Shown: positions 32,496 to 40,823 of the stretch, in pieces
How positions within the stretch are numbered: position 1 is the stretch's first letter
Layout of the letters: the number at the start of each line of letters is the position of its first letter
NCBI GenBank assembly: GCA_016712525.1
Contig: JADJQX010000007.1
Span: 2,728,001 to 2,792,000 of the forward strand
Reading direction: 5' to 3'
Origin: Myxococcales bacterium
Lineage (GTDB): Bacteria > Myxococcota_A > Polyangia > Polyangiales > Polyangiaceae
DNA: 64,000 nt
Made by a program: the position numbers and the translations under genes
The notes under the pieces: model-generated
What the model saw: only the letters and a program-made list of their open reading frames with translations
What the model was told of the DNA's origin: nothing
The model's database searches: none

Positions 32496-33572
32496 ATGAG
32501 AAAACGTCTGCTCGCCGTCCTCGTGTTCGGAGCGCTCCTCGTGCCGCCCTCGGCGGGTCGAGCGATAGCCTTTGCCAAGACGGGCGAGACCGAATCGGCC
32601 TTCTCGGCGGGAGCGCCACGCGGCAGGTCGGACGGGCCGGCGGAGTACCCGGTCGTCGTCATCGCCATCGACGGCGTGCGCCCCCGCGAGATCTTCCAAG
32701 GGGAGGACCCGGCCTTCGTTCACCGGAGGCCCCTCAAGGGCGCGAAGGAGCTCACCCCGAACCTCCACGCGCTCGGCGAGAACGCGCGGCTCTTCGGGAG
32801 CGACGAGCGGGTCACGAGCTCGGGGCCCAACTACGTTTCCCTACCTGGGTACACGGAGATGTTCACGGGAGCCCGCGCGGCCCACTGCACCACCAACGAG
32901 TGCGGTCGAACCCCCGTCCCCACGGTCGTCGACGCGCTCGCCGAGCAAGGCAAGCGCGCTACGGTCGTGACGTCCTGGGAGCGGATCTGCCTCGCGGCCG
33001 CCATGAACGAGGCCACGCTCGACGCGACGTGCGGCCGGAGCCACGGCCACCTCGACACCGAGGGGGACGGCACGCTCGACACGCTGCTCGCCGCCGCGCG
33101 CGAGGGTGGGGCCGGCCCAGGCCACGCAGACTACCGCCCCGACGCCTCCACCGCCGAGATCGCCCTGCGGGTCCTCGAGACGAAGCGCCCCGACTTTCTC
33201 TTCGTGGGCCTCGGCGACACGGACGAGTACGCGCACGCCTCGAGCTACGACGGCTACCTCGGGGCCTTGGTGAAGGCGGATGCCTTCGTCGGCGACGTGC
33301 GGGCGCGCCTCGCCTACCTCGGAGAGCGCGGCCAGAAGACCACCATCATCGTGGTGACCGACCACGGCCGAGCTCAGAACTTCCGGGACCACGGCGGCGC
33401 GTTCCCCGAGTCGCGCTTCGGGTTCATGATGGTCGACGGGCCGCTCGTCGGGCGCTCGAACGGCACCGGCAGCAACCTGACCCTCGGGGACGTCGGCCGT
33501 GGAGCCGGCGCCCTGCTCGGCGTGGCGCACGAGCCCTCCGCGTTCGGTCGCTGGATCACGGATCGGCGCTGA
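32496..33572 (+). CDS. Exported alkaline-phosphatase-superfamily (nucleotide pyrophosphatase-like) enzyme
   Basis: 358 residues from ATG 32496; the upstream in-frame ATG at 32460 would destroy the signal peptide MRKRLLAVLVFGALLVPPSA. The fold is AlkP superfamily: VVVIAIDGVRPREIFQGEDP (first metal Asp), a serine/threonine nucleophile region in VTSSGPNYVSLPGYTEMFTG, GHLDTEGDG, FLFVGLGDTDEYAHASSYDG (metal Asp and His) and VVTDHGRAQNFRDHGGAFPE (second metal site). It should hydrolyse phosphate monoesters or diesters in the periplasm; the exact substrate class (nucleotide pyrophosphatase versus phosphodiesterase) cannot be fixed. It begins 130 bp after the PHP lipoprotein. Confidence 0.87.
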   Translation: MRKRLLAVLVFGALLVPPSAGRAIAFAKTGETESAFSAGAPRGRSDGPAEYPVVVIAIDGVRPREIFQGEDPAFVHRRPLKGAKELTPNLHALGENARLFGSDERVTSSGPNYVSLPGYTEMFTGARAAHCTTNECGRTPVPTVVDALAEQGKRATVVTSWERICLAAAMNEATLDATCGRSHGHLDTEGDGTLDTLLAAAREGGAGPGHADYRPDASTAEIALRVLETKRPDFLFVGLGDTDEYAHASSYDGYLGALVKADAFVGDVRARLAYLGERGQKTTIIVVTDHGRAQNFRDHGGAFPESRFGFMMVDGPLVGRSNGTGSNLTLGDVGRGAGALLGVAHEPSAFGRWITDRR

Positions 33573-33646
33573 CGCGGGCGGGGAGCGCGATCCCGTCGCG
33601 GCGATCTCGGGATCTCACGCGGATGTCACACACGGGCCGGAGTGTG

Positions 33647-33665
33647 CCGATCCCGTGAGGATCGG
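33647..33665. terminator. Short perfect hairpin after the phosphatase gene
   Basis: CCGATCC (33647-33653) pairs with GGATCGG (33659-33665) across CGTGA. It lies 75 bp after the phosphatase stop and 122 bp before the beta-helix lipoprotein. No T tract follows, so it could equally be an operator for the downstream gene. Confidence 0.3.
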
Positions 33666-33786
33666 GTGCTCGGCACTTCACACGTTCGTCGCCGACAGTT
33701 CGATCGTACGAGGGCAGCGCGTCACGAGGCCTCGCCAAAAGGGTACCTGCCGAAAGCGGCACTCCCCTTCAGGAAAGGTATTCGTC

Positions 33787-35229
33787 ATGAAGTCCCGTAA
33801 GGCCGTTTGCGCGTCCACCCTCGCCCTCGTCGTCCCCTTCCTCTCGGCGTTCGTCGCCTGCTCGGACGACGGCACCTTGCCCGTCAACGCCAAGAACGAC
33901 GGGAGCGTACCGACCGCGCCGACCTCCACCGAGCCGCTCCCGGACGGAGCGATGCCGGTCACCCCCACGACCATCGAGACCCTCTCGGGCGAGATCAAGG
34001 CGGCCCTTACGCTCTCTCCCTCCAAGGAGTACCTCCTCCGCGGGCTCGTCACGGTGAAGTCCGGCACGACCCTCACCATCGAGAAGGGCACCGTCATCAA
34101 GGGAGAGTCCCAGAGCAAGGCCATCCTCCTCGTGGAGCCCGGCGCGAAGATCATGGCCGAGGGCACGGAGGACGAGCCGATCGTCTTCACGAGCCAGGCT
34201 GCGCCGGCGGACCGCCGCCCGGGTGACTGGGGCGGGCTCGTCATCCTCGGCAACGCGCCGGTGAACAACCCCGGCGGGAAGGGCAACGTCGAAGGTATCG
34301 TGACGACCGCCGCCGGGACGCAGTACGGTGGGACCGACCCGGAGGACTCGAGCGGCGTGCTCCGCTTCGTCCGCATCGAGTACGCGGGTGTCATCCTCTC
34401 GCAGGACAACGAGGTGAACGGTGTCACGTTCGCGGGCGTCGGCCGCGGCACCAAGGTCGACCACATCCAGGTCCGCCAGGCCCTCGACGATTGCTTCGAG
34501 TTCTTCGGCGGGACCGTCGACGCCAAGTACCTGGCGTGCCAAGGCAACGAGGACGACGGCTTCGACTGGGACAACGGCTACTCCGGTCGTCTCCAGTTCA
34601 TCGTGCTCCAGCAGTCGCCGCAGCACGTGGGTGAGGACAACGGCTTCGAGGCCGACAACGACGCGCAGGGCTCCGGGAACTCGCCGCTCTCGAACCCGAC
34701 GATCATGAACGCCTCGCTCTTCGGCAAGAACGCCGACGTCGACAACATCCAGTACGGCATGCTCCTCCGCCGCAACACGCGCGTGACCTTGAAGAACCTC
34801 CTCGTCTCGGGCTTCGAGGCCGCGATCGACATTCGTGACACGTCGACGGCCCAGGCCGTCACCCAGAACGCGCTGACCCTCACGAACAGCCTCTTCTGGA
34901 ACGCCAAGAACGCGGGCGTCCTCGAGAACCTTGCCTATCCGGAGACAGGCACGGCCGCCCCGAACAAGGACAACGACGGGGCGTTCAACGAGATCGACTG
35001 GATCAAGACGCCGGCGAACAAGAACCTCTGGAACGTCGATCCGGAGACGAGCGGCGCGTTCGACACCGAGAAGCCCGTCTTCGGTCCGAAGAAGTCCATC
35101 GTCGAGAACGCGGCTACTCCCCCGAACGACGGGTTCTTCGACACGAGCGCCGCCTACGTCGGCGCGTTCAAGGACGCGAACGACAACTGGGCGACCCGCG
35201 GCAACTGGGCGGTCTGGTCGGCGAAGTGA
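33787..35229 (+). CDS. Beta-helix-like surface lipoprotein
   Basis: 480 residues from ATG 33787 with AGGAAAGGT upstream. The signal MKSRKAVCASTLALVVPFLS leads to a lipobox VAC. The mature chain has LTIEKGTVIKGESQSKAILL, GAKIMAEGTEDEPIVFTSQA, then the highly characteristic GDWGGLVILGNAPVNNPGGK, VKFIEYAGV-like VRIEYAGVILSQDNEVNGVT, and DCFEFFGGTVDAKYLACQGN. Regular short strands like these form a right-handed beta-helix. The GDWGG...LGNAP type is well known as a surface lipoprotein family in Bacteroidetes and Proteobacteria, often near TonB-dependent receptors, with undefined function. It is convergent with such a receptor here. Confidence 0.8.
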   Translation: MKSRKAVCASTLALVVPFLSAFVACSDDGTLPVNAKNDGSVPTAPTSTEPLPDGAMPVTPTTIETLSGEIKAALTLSPSKEYLLRGLVTVKSGTTLTIEKGTVIKGESQSKAILLVEPGAKIMAEGTEDEPIVFTSQAAPADRRPGDWGGLVILGNAPVNNPGGKGNVEGIVTTAAGTQYGGTDPEDSSGVLRFVRIEYAGVILSQDNEVNGVTFAGVGRGTKVDHIQVRQALDDCFEFFGGTVDAKYLACQGNEDDGFDWDNGYSGRLQFIVLQQSPQHVGEDNGFEADNDAQGSGNSPLSNPTIMNASLFGKNADVDNIQYGMLLRRNTRVTLKNLLVSGFEAAIDIRDTSTAQAVTQNALTLTNSLFWNAKNAGVLENLAYPETGTAAPNKDNDGAFNEIDWIKTPANKNLWNVDPETSGAFDTEKPVFGPKKSIVENAATPPNDGFFDTSAAYVGAFKDANDNWATRGNWAVWSAK

Positions 35230-35252
35230 AGTAAGCTCACCGAAGGACGACC

Positions 35253-35282
35253 CGAGGGGCGCACGAGCTCGTGTGCCCCTCG
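35253..35282. terminator. Near-perfect 15-bp palindromic terminator
   Basis: CGAGGGGCGCACGAG (35253-35267) directly meets CTCGTGTGCCCCTCG (35268-35282); the arms match throughout except for one G-U position. It sits 24 bp after the lipoprotein stop. As DNA it is symmetric, so it can act for either direction, with CGTCATTTGG following on the plus strand. Confidence 0.7.
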
Positions 35283-35468
35283 CGTCATTTGGCGACTGAA
35301 AACGTTCAGGCCATGCTTTTTCGGCGCGACCAAGTGACCCCTCCCCGGGAACGGCAACCGCGGCGAACCGGAGACGCCGCGCGGCGAAAGGGAATCGTCC
35401 AAGAACCAGAGCCCTCGGACCGATTCATCCCCTGTCGTCACGGGAGGGTCGCGCCACCCCAAAGCGAA

Positions 35469-35497
35469 AGGGCGGCTCCTTTTCGGGAGCTCGCCCT
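35469..35497 (-). terminator. Terminator of the TonB-dependent receptor
   Basis: AGGGCG (35469-35474) pairs with CGCCCT (35492-35497), with an inner GCTCC/GGAGC stem and one bulged base. On the minus strand the hairpin is followed by CCCTTTCGCTTT, a T-rich tract, 52 bp after the receptor stop. Confidence 0.6.
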
Positions 35498-35548
35498 CTG
35501 CGCCGGCGCCACCTCGCGGCCGCCGGACTTCGATTCCTGGATCAGGCT

Positions 35549-38428
35549 TCAGTACCGATACGACGCCGTCAACCAGACGTTCGTCCCGGTCAGGTACCGG
35601 TTCGTGAGGAACACGCCCGACTCGCCCTGGCTGAACCGCACGGGGGCATTGAAGAGATTCTCGACCGAGAGCTTGAGGTCGACGTGCTCCCCGAGCCCCT
35701 GACCGACGCTCAGGTCGACGAGGTGACGAGGCTGCTCGTACACGTCGGGGAGGCCGTTCTGACCGACCTGCGAGATACGTGCCCCATACACATTGTAGAG
35801 CAACCTGGCTCGGGTCTTCGTCTTCGCGTGCTCCCAGTCGAGGGCGAGGTTCACGACGAAGGGCGACTGGCCGGCGAGCGGCCTCGACTGCGACGTCTGG
35901 ATACCGGCAGCGAGCGGATCGAGCTCGACACGCGAGTGGACGAGCGTGAGATTCCCCAGCAGAGACAGCTCGTCGAGCGTCCGGTGGACGAAGCTCAGGG
36001 ACTTGCGAGCCTCGAGCTCGACTCCGGCGTTCACCGCGCCCTTCGCGTTGGCGTAGGAGAGCACGCCGCGGCTCGTCGGGAGGATGATGGGCTCGATGGG
36101 GGAGTCGAAGCTCTTGTAGAAGAACGACGCCGAGAGGACCTGCGCCTCGCCCGGGAAAAACTCGGCGCGGGCGTCGAGGTTCACGATTCGTGCGCGGTCG
36201 AGCTCCGGGTTGCCGAGGATCTCGCGCGCGCCGAAGAAGTCGCTGAAAATGAACGGCGCGAGCTCGCGGAGCTGAGGCCTCGAGACCGTGCGCGAGACCG
36301 CGAACCGGAGGTTCGTGCGCTCGGACGTCTTGAAGGTGACGTTCGCGGACGGGAGGAGATCCGTGCGTTCGAGCGACGACGTGACACGTTCGGTCGCGGT
36401 GGCCGCGAACGGGTCGAACGAGTCGATCGACTGGAGGGACTTCTCGACGCGTTCGCCGAGCACGACGCGCACGCGCTCGTGGGGGCTCACGTCCGCCATG
36501 AAGTAGCCACCCACGACATCGTACTTGGCGGCGTAGACGTCCGTCGGACGAGTCCACTCTTCGAGCTCGAGCGCGGGTCCGACGTTGTCGGGCGTGAAGA
36601 GCTCCCCGGGCGGGCGGCGAAACACCTCGGGCCCCGCCGCCCGTGCGCGGATGTAGCGAAACCTGCGCGCGTCGAAGCTCCGACCGCGAAGCGTCCCCGT
36701 TCCACCGAGCTCGACCTTGATGGGGAGCGTGCCCTCGTGGATAGGCTGTTTGTAGGAGAGGCCAATCGTCCGGGTCGTCTCGCCTTGGGTGGCGAAGAAG
36801 TGCTGGCCGCTCTGCGTGCCCTCGCGAAACGAGAAGCCTTGCTCGGGGTCGGCCACGTACACCGACTCGCGGAGGTCGGGGTCGCTCGAGGTGGCGCGCC
36901 CGTAGCCGAGGCTCCAGCCGAGCTCCCCGTTCGCGAGCGCGCGCACCTTGTGGTCGCCGCGGAGCTGTCCGTACATGAGCTGACGCGCGACGAACCGTTG
37001 CCGCTCGTCGCGCACCTCGGCCTGCTGTTCGTCGTTGTAGCCCGTGATGCGGCGCGCCTCGATCTCGGCATTGCGCGACAAAAGGCCGATGAACCCGACG
37101 GTGTGGTCCGGAGATGGCTTCCACTCGAGGCTGCCATATCCGGCCAATGTGACGGTGTCGGTGCCGGTGTCTACACGGTAGTCGTTGAAGCGAACGAGCT
37201 CTCCGGGGCGCTGCGGGTCTATGCCGTACGTGCGGAGGATCTCGTCCTTTCGGCGCTGGAATCGGCGCGTGTATCCGAGCGACGCGACGTACCCGAGCGA
37301 CTGTTTCCCAAGCTTGAGCGTATCTCCGACGAGCAGGCTCCCCGTCCCGCTCGGGAGCGACATGGCGTCCGTCAGGGCGATCGGGGTGGCGAGCGCCTTC
37401 CCGTACTGGGTGAGGTTCGGGTCGACGGTTCCGTCGGGACGGAGGCGGGTGATGCGCTCTTGCGGGAGCTCCGCGGGGAGCTTTCGCGTCCCGTCGTCGA
37501 CGCCGAGCCAATCGAGGCTGCCCCCGACGTACGACGGGCGCCGCACGAACGTGGTCTCGCTGTTCAAACCGAGGCCGAGCGTCGCGAGGAACGTGAACTT
37601 GTCGGGGGCCTTCCGAGTGCGAATGTCGAGCGTCCCGCCGGCGAACTGGCCTGGCAGATCGGGAGTGTAGGTCTTCTTGATCGACAGATCCGAGATGACG
37701 AGCGACGGGAACATGTCGAGCGGGACGGCCGTGCGATCGGGCTCGGTGGACGGCACGGGGAGCCCGTCGACGAGCGAGCTCGTGTAGCGGTCTCCGAGAC
37801 CGCGCACGACGATGTACCGCCCCTCGACCACGCTCGCGCCGACCACGCGGCGCACGGCGTCCGCCGCGGACCTGTCGGGAGATTTGGCGATATCCTGTGC
37901 ACCGACGGCGTCTGTCGCCCCGGCCGCGTTCCGGCGGAGCGCCACCTGCCCGGCGGCGGTGTTGCGATCCGGCTCGTACTCGACCGCCGAGAGCTCCTCC
38001 ATCGCCGATTCATCGGGCTCGAGAGCGACGTCGACGCTCGACACACGGCCGGGCACGACGCGTACGTTCTTCACCCGGGCCGGTTTGTGGAGGTCGGCCA
38101 CGACACGCAGCGTGTGGACCCCTGGAGGGAGCGCGAGGGAGAAGCGCCCCTCGTCGTCGGCAATGGCCACGAGCTTCAAGCTAGGCACGGTGATCTCGGC
38201 GCCGGCGAGGGGGGCCTTGTCCTCGCGGCTCGAGATCCGACCTGTAAGAGTGGGAGCTTCGGCGCCGCTCGGGGCTCGCTTCGCTTCGCCCTCCTTCTCT
38301 CCTCCGCGCTCTTCGGCGAAGGCCTCCCTGGCGCCGAGGAGCCCCGACACGAGAGGGACGAGGATGGGCGTGAGGAGGAGCAACCCGAGTCGCCTCCTCG
38401 GTGAACCGGGTCGCGTCGTGAGATCCAC
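35549..38428 (-). CDS. TonB-dependent receptor with N-terminal carboxypeptidase-regulatory-like domain
   Basis: 959 residues from GTG 38428. A signal peptide (RRLGLLLLTPILVPLVSGLL) precedes a CarboxypepD_reg-like beta domain (about 60-140: GAEITVPSLKLVAIADDEGR, FSLALPPGVHTLRVVADLHK). Then come the TonB-box region AMEELSAVEYEPDRN, the plug (about 170-290: AADAVRRVVGASVVEGRYIV, VRGLGDRYTSSLVDGLPVPS, GTLDIRTRKAPDKFTFLATL) and the long 22-strand barrel ending NVWLTASYRY, whose terminal Tyr is typical. It transports a ligand across the outer membrane at the expense of proton motive force delivered by TonB-ExbB-ExbD, encoded just upstream. The substrate is not evident; no haem, siderophore or B12 motif is visible. 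It is the last gene of a tonB-exbB-exbD-exbD-receptor operon. Confidence 0.95.
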   Translation of the reverse strand: MDLTTRPGSPRRRLGLLLLTPILVPLVSGLLGAREAFAEERGGEKEGEAKRAPSGAEAPTLTGRISSREDKAPLAGAEITVPSLKLVAIADDEGRFSLALPPGVHTLRVVADLHKPARVKNVRVVPGRVSSVDVALEPDESAMEELSAVEYEPDRNTAAGQVALRRNAAGATDAVGAQDIAKSPDRSAADAVRRVVGASVVEGRYIVVRGLGDRYTSSLVDGLPVPSTEPDRTAVPLDMFPSLVISDLSIKKTYTPDLPGQFAGGTLDIRTRKAPDKFTFLATLGLGLNSETTFVRRPSYVGGSLDWLGVDDGTRKLPAELPQERITRLRPDGTVDPNLTQYGKALATPIALTDAMSLPSGTGSLLVGDTLKLGKQSLGYVASLGYTRRFQRRKDEILRTYGIDPQRPGELVRFNDYRVDTGTDTVTLAGYGSLEWKPSPDHTVGFIGLLSRNAEIEARRITGYNDEQQAEVRDERQRFVARQLMYGQLRGDHKVRALANGELGWSLGYGRATSSDPDLRESVYVADPEQGFSFREGTQSGQHFFATQGETTRTIGLSYKQPIHEGTLPIKVELGGTGTLRGRSFDARRFRYIRARAAGPEVFRRPPGELFTPDNVGPALELEEWTRPTDVYAAKYDVVGGYFMADVSPHERVRVVLGERVEKSLQSIDSFDPFAATATERVTSSLERTDLLPSANVTFKTSERTNLRFAVSRTVSRPQLRELAPFIFSDFFGAREILGNPELDRARIVNLDARAEFFPGEAQVLSASFFYKSFDSPIEPIILPTSRGVLSYANAKGAVNAGVELEARKSLSFVHRTLDELSLLGNLTLVHSRVELDPLAAGIQTSQSRPLAGQSPFVVNLALDWEHAKTKTRARLLYNVYGARISQVGQNGLPDVYEQPRHLVDLSVGQGLGEHVDLKLSVENLFNAPVRFSQGESGVFLTNRYLTGTNVWLTASYRY

Positions 38429-38449
38429 GTTCGTTCGCTTTCGTGAGTG

Positions 38450-38881
38450 TCAGTCGACCGCTTTCGCGGTGAGGATCGAGACGGTCTTCGCGCCATGGGC
38501 GCGCGCGGTGTCCATCGCGTGGACGGCAGCCCCGAAGGGAGCCGCGTCGTCCGCGTCGAAATAGACGGTTTTGTCGGACTTGGCGGCGAGCGCCGCGGCG
38601 ACGCGAGGCCCCAACGCAGGCGGGGGGACGACCTCGCGGTTGAGACGAAGCGTCCCGTCGGCGTCCACGGTGAGGACGATGGGCACATCGGCCTGGGACG
38701 GCGCGGACTTCTCGTCCGCCTGCTTCGGGAGCGCCAGGGAGAACTTCTTCGAGAGGAGGGGCGCGACGACCATGAACACGATCAAGAGGACGAGGACGAC
38801 GTCCACGAGAGGGGTCACGTTCATGGCAGGGGTGGCCCCTTTGGGCTTCGACCCACCTCCGGAATCGAGCGCGACTCCCAT
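38450..38881 (-). CDS. exbD2: ExbD/TolR family protein (second copy)
   Basis: 143 residues from ATG 38881, chosen because the longer frame starting at 38932 is not protein-like and overlaps the previous gene heavily. One transmembrane helix follows the typical MNVTPLVDVVLVLLIVFMVV, where the Asp in PLVDVVL is essential for proton use. The periplasmic part (VPIVLTVDADGTLRLNREVV, VYFDADDAAPFGAAVHAMDT) is the ExbD domain. It overlaps the first exbD by a single base (TGATG) and is 21 bp ahead of the receptor. Divergence from the first copy suggests heteromeric or specialised pairs. Confidence 0.92.
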   Translation of the reverse strand: MGVALDSGGGSKPKGATPAMNVTPLVDVVLVLLIVFMVVAPLLSKKFSLALPKQADEKSAPSQADVPIVLTVDADGTLRLNREVVPPPALGPRVAAALAAKSDKTVYFDADDAAPFGAAVHAMDTARAHGAKTVSILTAKAVD

Positions 38882-39348
38882 CAGGAGCTCCCTTTCTTGC
38901 CAGGCTCCTGCTTCTCGACGAGCAGCGCGCACCCAGGAAATCCGACCTTTTGCACCCGCGCGAAGAGGCTGCGCACCTTTCCGTACAGGGCGGTAGAGTC
39001 ACCCTTCAAGACGACCTTCCGCTCGGGCGCGGCGGCGTGAACCTCGGCGAGCTTCTGCTCGAGTGCCTCGGGGCTCACGGGCTCCTTCTCGACGTACAAG
39101 GTCCCCGAGGCCGACAGGGTCACGGTGACGGGGTCGACCGAGGCCGTCTTTTGAGCGTCGTCGGGTTGGGTGACGCTCGGGAGCTCCACACGCTCGCCGT
39201 GCTCGAGCTGAGGCGCGATGACCATGAAGACGATGAGGAGCACGAGCACGACGTCGACCAGCGGGGTGACGTTGATCTCCGGCGATACCGTGGCACCGGC
39301 ACGAGGCCGAGTGATCGGCACTCGCGACTTCGGCTTCCCGGCGCTCAC
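38881..39348 (-). CDS. exbD1: ExbD/TolR family protein (first copy)
   Basis: 155 residues from GTG 39348, overlapping the exbB stop in GTGA. The membrane helix SPEINVTPLVDVVLVLLIVF carries the proton-path Asp of the family. The periplasmic domain (DPVTVTLSASGTLYVEKEPV, ERKVVLKGDSTALYGKVRSL, FARVQKVGFPGCALLVEKQE) ends with one Cys and a charged tail. It works with ExbB to couple proton flow to TonB. Confidence 0.93.
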   Translation of the reverse strand: MSAGKPKSRVPITRPRAGATVSPEINVTPLVDVVLVLLIVFMVIAPQLEHGERVELPSVTQPDDAQKTASVDPVTVTLSASGTLYVEKEPVSPEALEQKLAEVHAAAPERKVVLKGDSTALYGKVRSLFARVQKVGFPGCALLVEKQEPGKKGSS

Positions 39349-40022
39349 TCGGCCGCCTCGAGCGAAGCCTCGCCCTGCCGGTTCTCGAGGTCGTCGATGA
39401 GCTCGCCGGTCGCGCGAGCCAGAGTCCCCTCGAGCGACGTGATCTTGGCGTTGAGCTGGTTGAAGAGGAGCACGGACGGAATGGCGACGAGGAGCCCCAG
39501 CGCCGTCTCGACGAGCGCCTCGGCGATACCTGCCGAGACCGCGCCGAGGCCGCCGGAGCCTGTGGCGGCGATGCCTTGGAAGGCCGAGATGATGCCGACG
39601 ACGGTGCCGAGGAGACCCACGAACGGCGCGACCGAGCCGATGCTCGCGAGCACCGAGAGCCCCCGACGGAGCTCGCCGCTCACGGCCTCTTTCTGGCGCT
39701 CCGATTCGCGGCGCACGAGCTCGACCGCGTCGACGTTGCCCTTCTTCTCGGAGAGCTTCTTCAGCGTGGGCCCGATGAGCCTCGCGAAGGGCGAGCCGTC
39801 GTTCCCGGTCGCGAGCCCAACGAGCTCCAGGAACTTGCCGTTCTCGAGCGCAGGGCCGGCGGCCCGCATGAAGGACTTCGTGGCGGCGTTCCCCCGCGCG
39901 AGGGATATCCAACGTTCGACCGCGATCGCGATCGTGGTGGCGGCCATGAGGAGCAGCATGGCCGCGATGAGCTTGCTGAGCGGGCCCATCGTCGACCAGA
40001 TGTGAATGGGATTCAGATTCAT
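39345..40022 (-). CDS. exbB: ExbB/TolQ family proton channel protein
   Basis: 225 residues from ATG 40022. The first helix (LIAAMLLLMAATTIAIAVER), a cytoplasmic helical region, then the two other helices (SIGSVAPFVGLLGTVVGIIS, LVETALGLLVAIPSVLLFNQ) match MotA/TolQ/ExbB. GLLGTVVGIISAFQGI is the most diagnostic motif. The protein forms the pentameric motor that surrounds the ExbD dimer in the inner membrane. It lies 48 bp after tonB in the same operon. Confidence 0.95.
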   Translation of the reverse strand: MNLNPIHIWSTMGPLSKLIAAMLLLMAATTIAIAVERWISLARGNAATKSFMRAAGPALENGKFLELVGLATGNDGSPFARLIGPTLKKLSEKKGNVDAVELVRRESERQKEAVSGELRRGLSVLASIGSVAPFVGLLGTVVGIISAFQGIAATGSGGLGAVSAGIAEALVETALGLLVAIPSVLLFNQLNAKITSLEGTLARATGELIDDLENRQGEASLEAAE

Positions 40023-40070
40023 CTCGAAGCTCCGTATGTCTCGGGTTGTCGCCGACCGAGGTGGCCCACT

Positions 40071-40823
40071 TCAGGCCCTCGGGCGGAATGGCAATTTCGC
40101 ATATCGCGTCACGCGCACGGGGCGACCGTCGAGGGTCGCCGGAGCAAAGCGCCACGCCCTGACGGCGCGGACCACCTCGGCGTCGAGCATCGGGTGCCCT
40201 CGGACGACCGTCACGTCCGTCACGGTGCCGTCCTCGGTCACCACGTACTTCACGGTCACGACGGCTTGGACGCCAGCCTTGCGCGCCTCTTCGGGAAATG
40301 TCGGCATTTCCTGTCGAAGGGCCCTCGGTGGCAGGATCGCTTCGGTCACGAACGCCATCGGAGCCGGAGGCGGCGCTGCGGTCGCCGTCACGGTAGGCTT
40401 GGGCGCGGAGGCGACTCCTCCGCCCGTTCCGGTCCCCCCGACCACGCCGTCCGGGCTCCCACCCGGCACCCCGGGCAGCTCCGCCACGGGGGCGTCGGGG
40501 TTCCCCTCCTTCGGGGCCGTCGTAGGCACCTCTTTCGGTGCGAGGGACTCGGGGCGACCGAGAGGAGGCGGAGCCAGCGACTTCGCCTTCGCCGGAGCGG
40601 GCTTCGGCGGCTCCACCTTGGCGACCGCGGGCCTCGCCGGCTCGGGCGCCTTGGGAGTGAAGACGACCGGAGTCGCCTCCTCGGCGACCTTCTTCTTGAT
40701 CTCTTGACCGAATACCACGCCGAGGACGACGAGGCCGATCAGGACGGTAGCGCCGCAGGCATAGCCCACGAGCAGGCGACGCGCGGAGAAGTCGTGGCTT
40801 TCGTCGAAGGCTGCGAGGGACAC
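40071..40823 (-). CDS. tonB: TonB-type energy transducer
   Basis: 250 residues; GTG 40823 is taken because VSLAAFDESHDFSARRLLVG is a proper short cytoplasmic N-terminus before the membrane helix (CGATVLIGLVVLGVVFGQEI). No ribosome binding site is obvious and codons further upstream give no plausible coding sequence. A long Pro/Lys/Ala linker spans the periplasm (VEPPKPAPAKAKSLAPPPLG). The C-terminal TonB domain (MPTFPEEARKAGVQAVVTVK, YVVTEDGTVTDVTVVRGHPM, RAVRAWRFAPATLDGRPVRV) contacts TonB boxes of receptors. It heads the five-gene operon and its 490-bp upstream region is shared with purA. Confidence 0.9.
   Translation of the reverse strand: MSLAAFDESHDFSARRLLVGYACGATVLIGLVVLGVVFGQEIKKKVAEEATPVVFTPKAPEPARPAVAKVEPPKPAPAKAKSLAPPPLGRPESLAPKEVPTTAPKEGNPDAPVAELPGVPGGSPDGVVGGTGTGGGVASAPKPTVTATAAPPPAPMAFVTEAILPPRALRQEMPTFPEEARKAGVQAVVTVKYVVTEDGTVTDVTVVRGHPMLDAEVVRAVRAWRFAPATLDGRPVRVTRYAKLPFRPRA

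Larger units (their letters stand above)
35230..35548. other. Convergent intergenic region with two hairpin terminators
   Basis: 319 bp between the beta-helix lipoprotein and the TonB-dependent receptor, which point at each other. It holds the terminator at 35253-35282 for the former and 35469-35497 for the latter. The part between (about 35290-35460) shows no gene. Confidence 0.6.
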
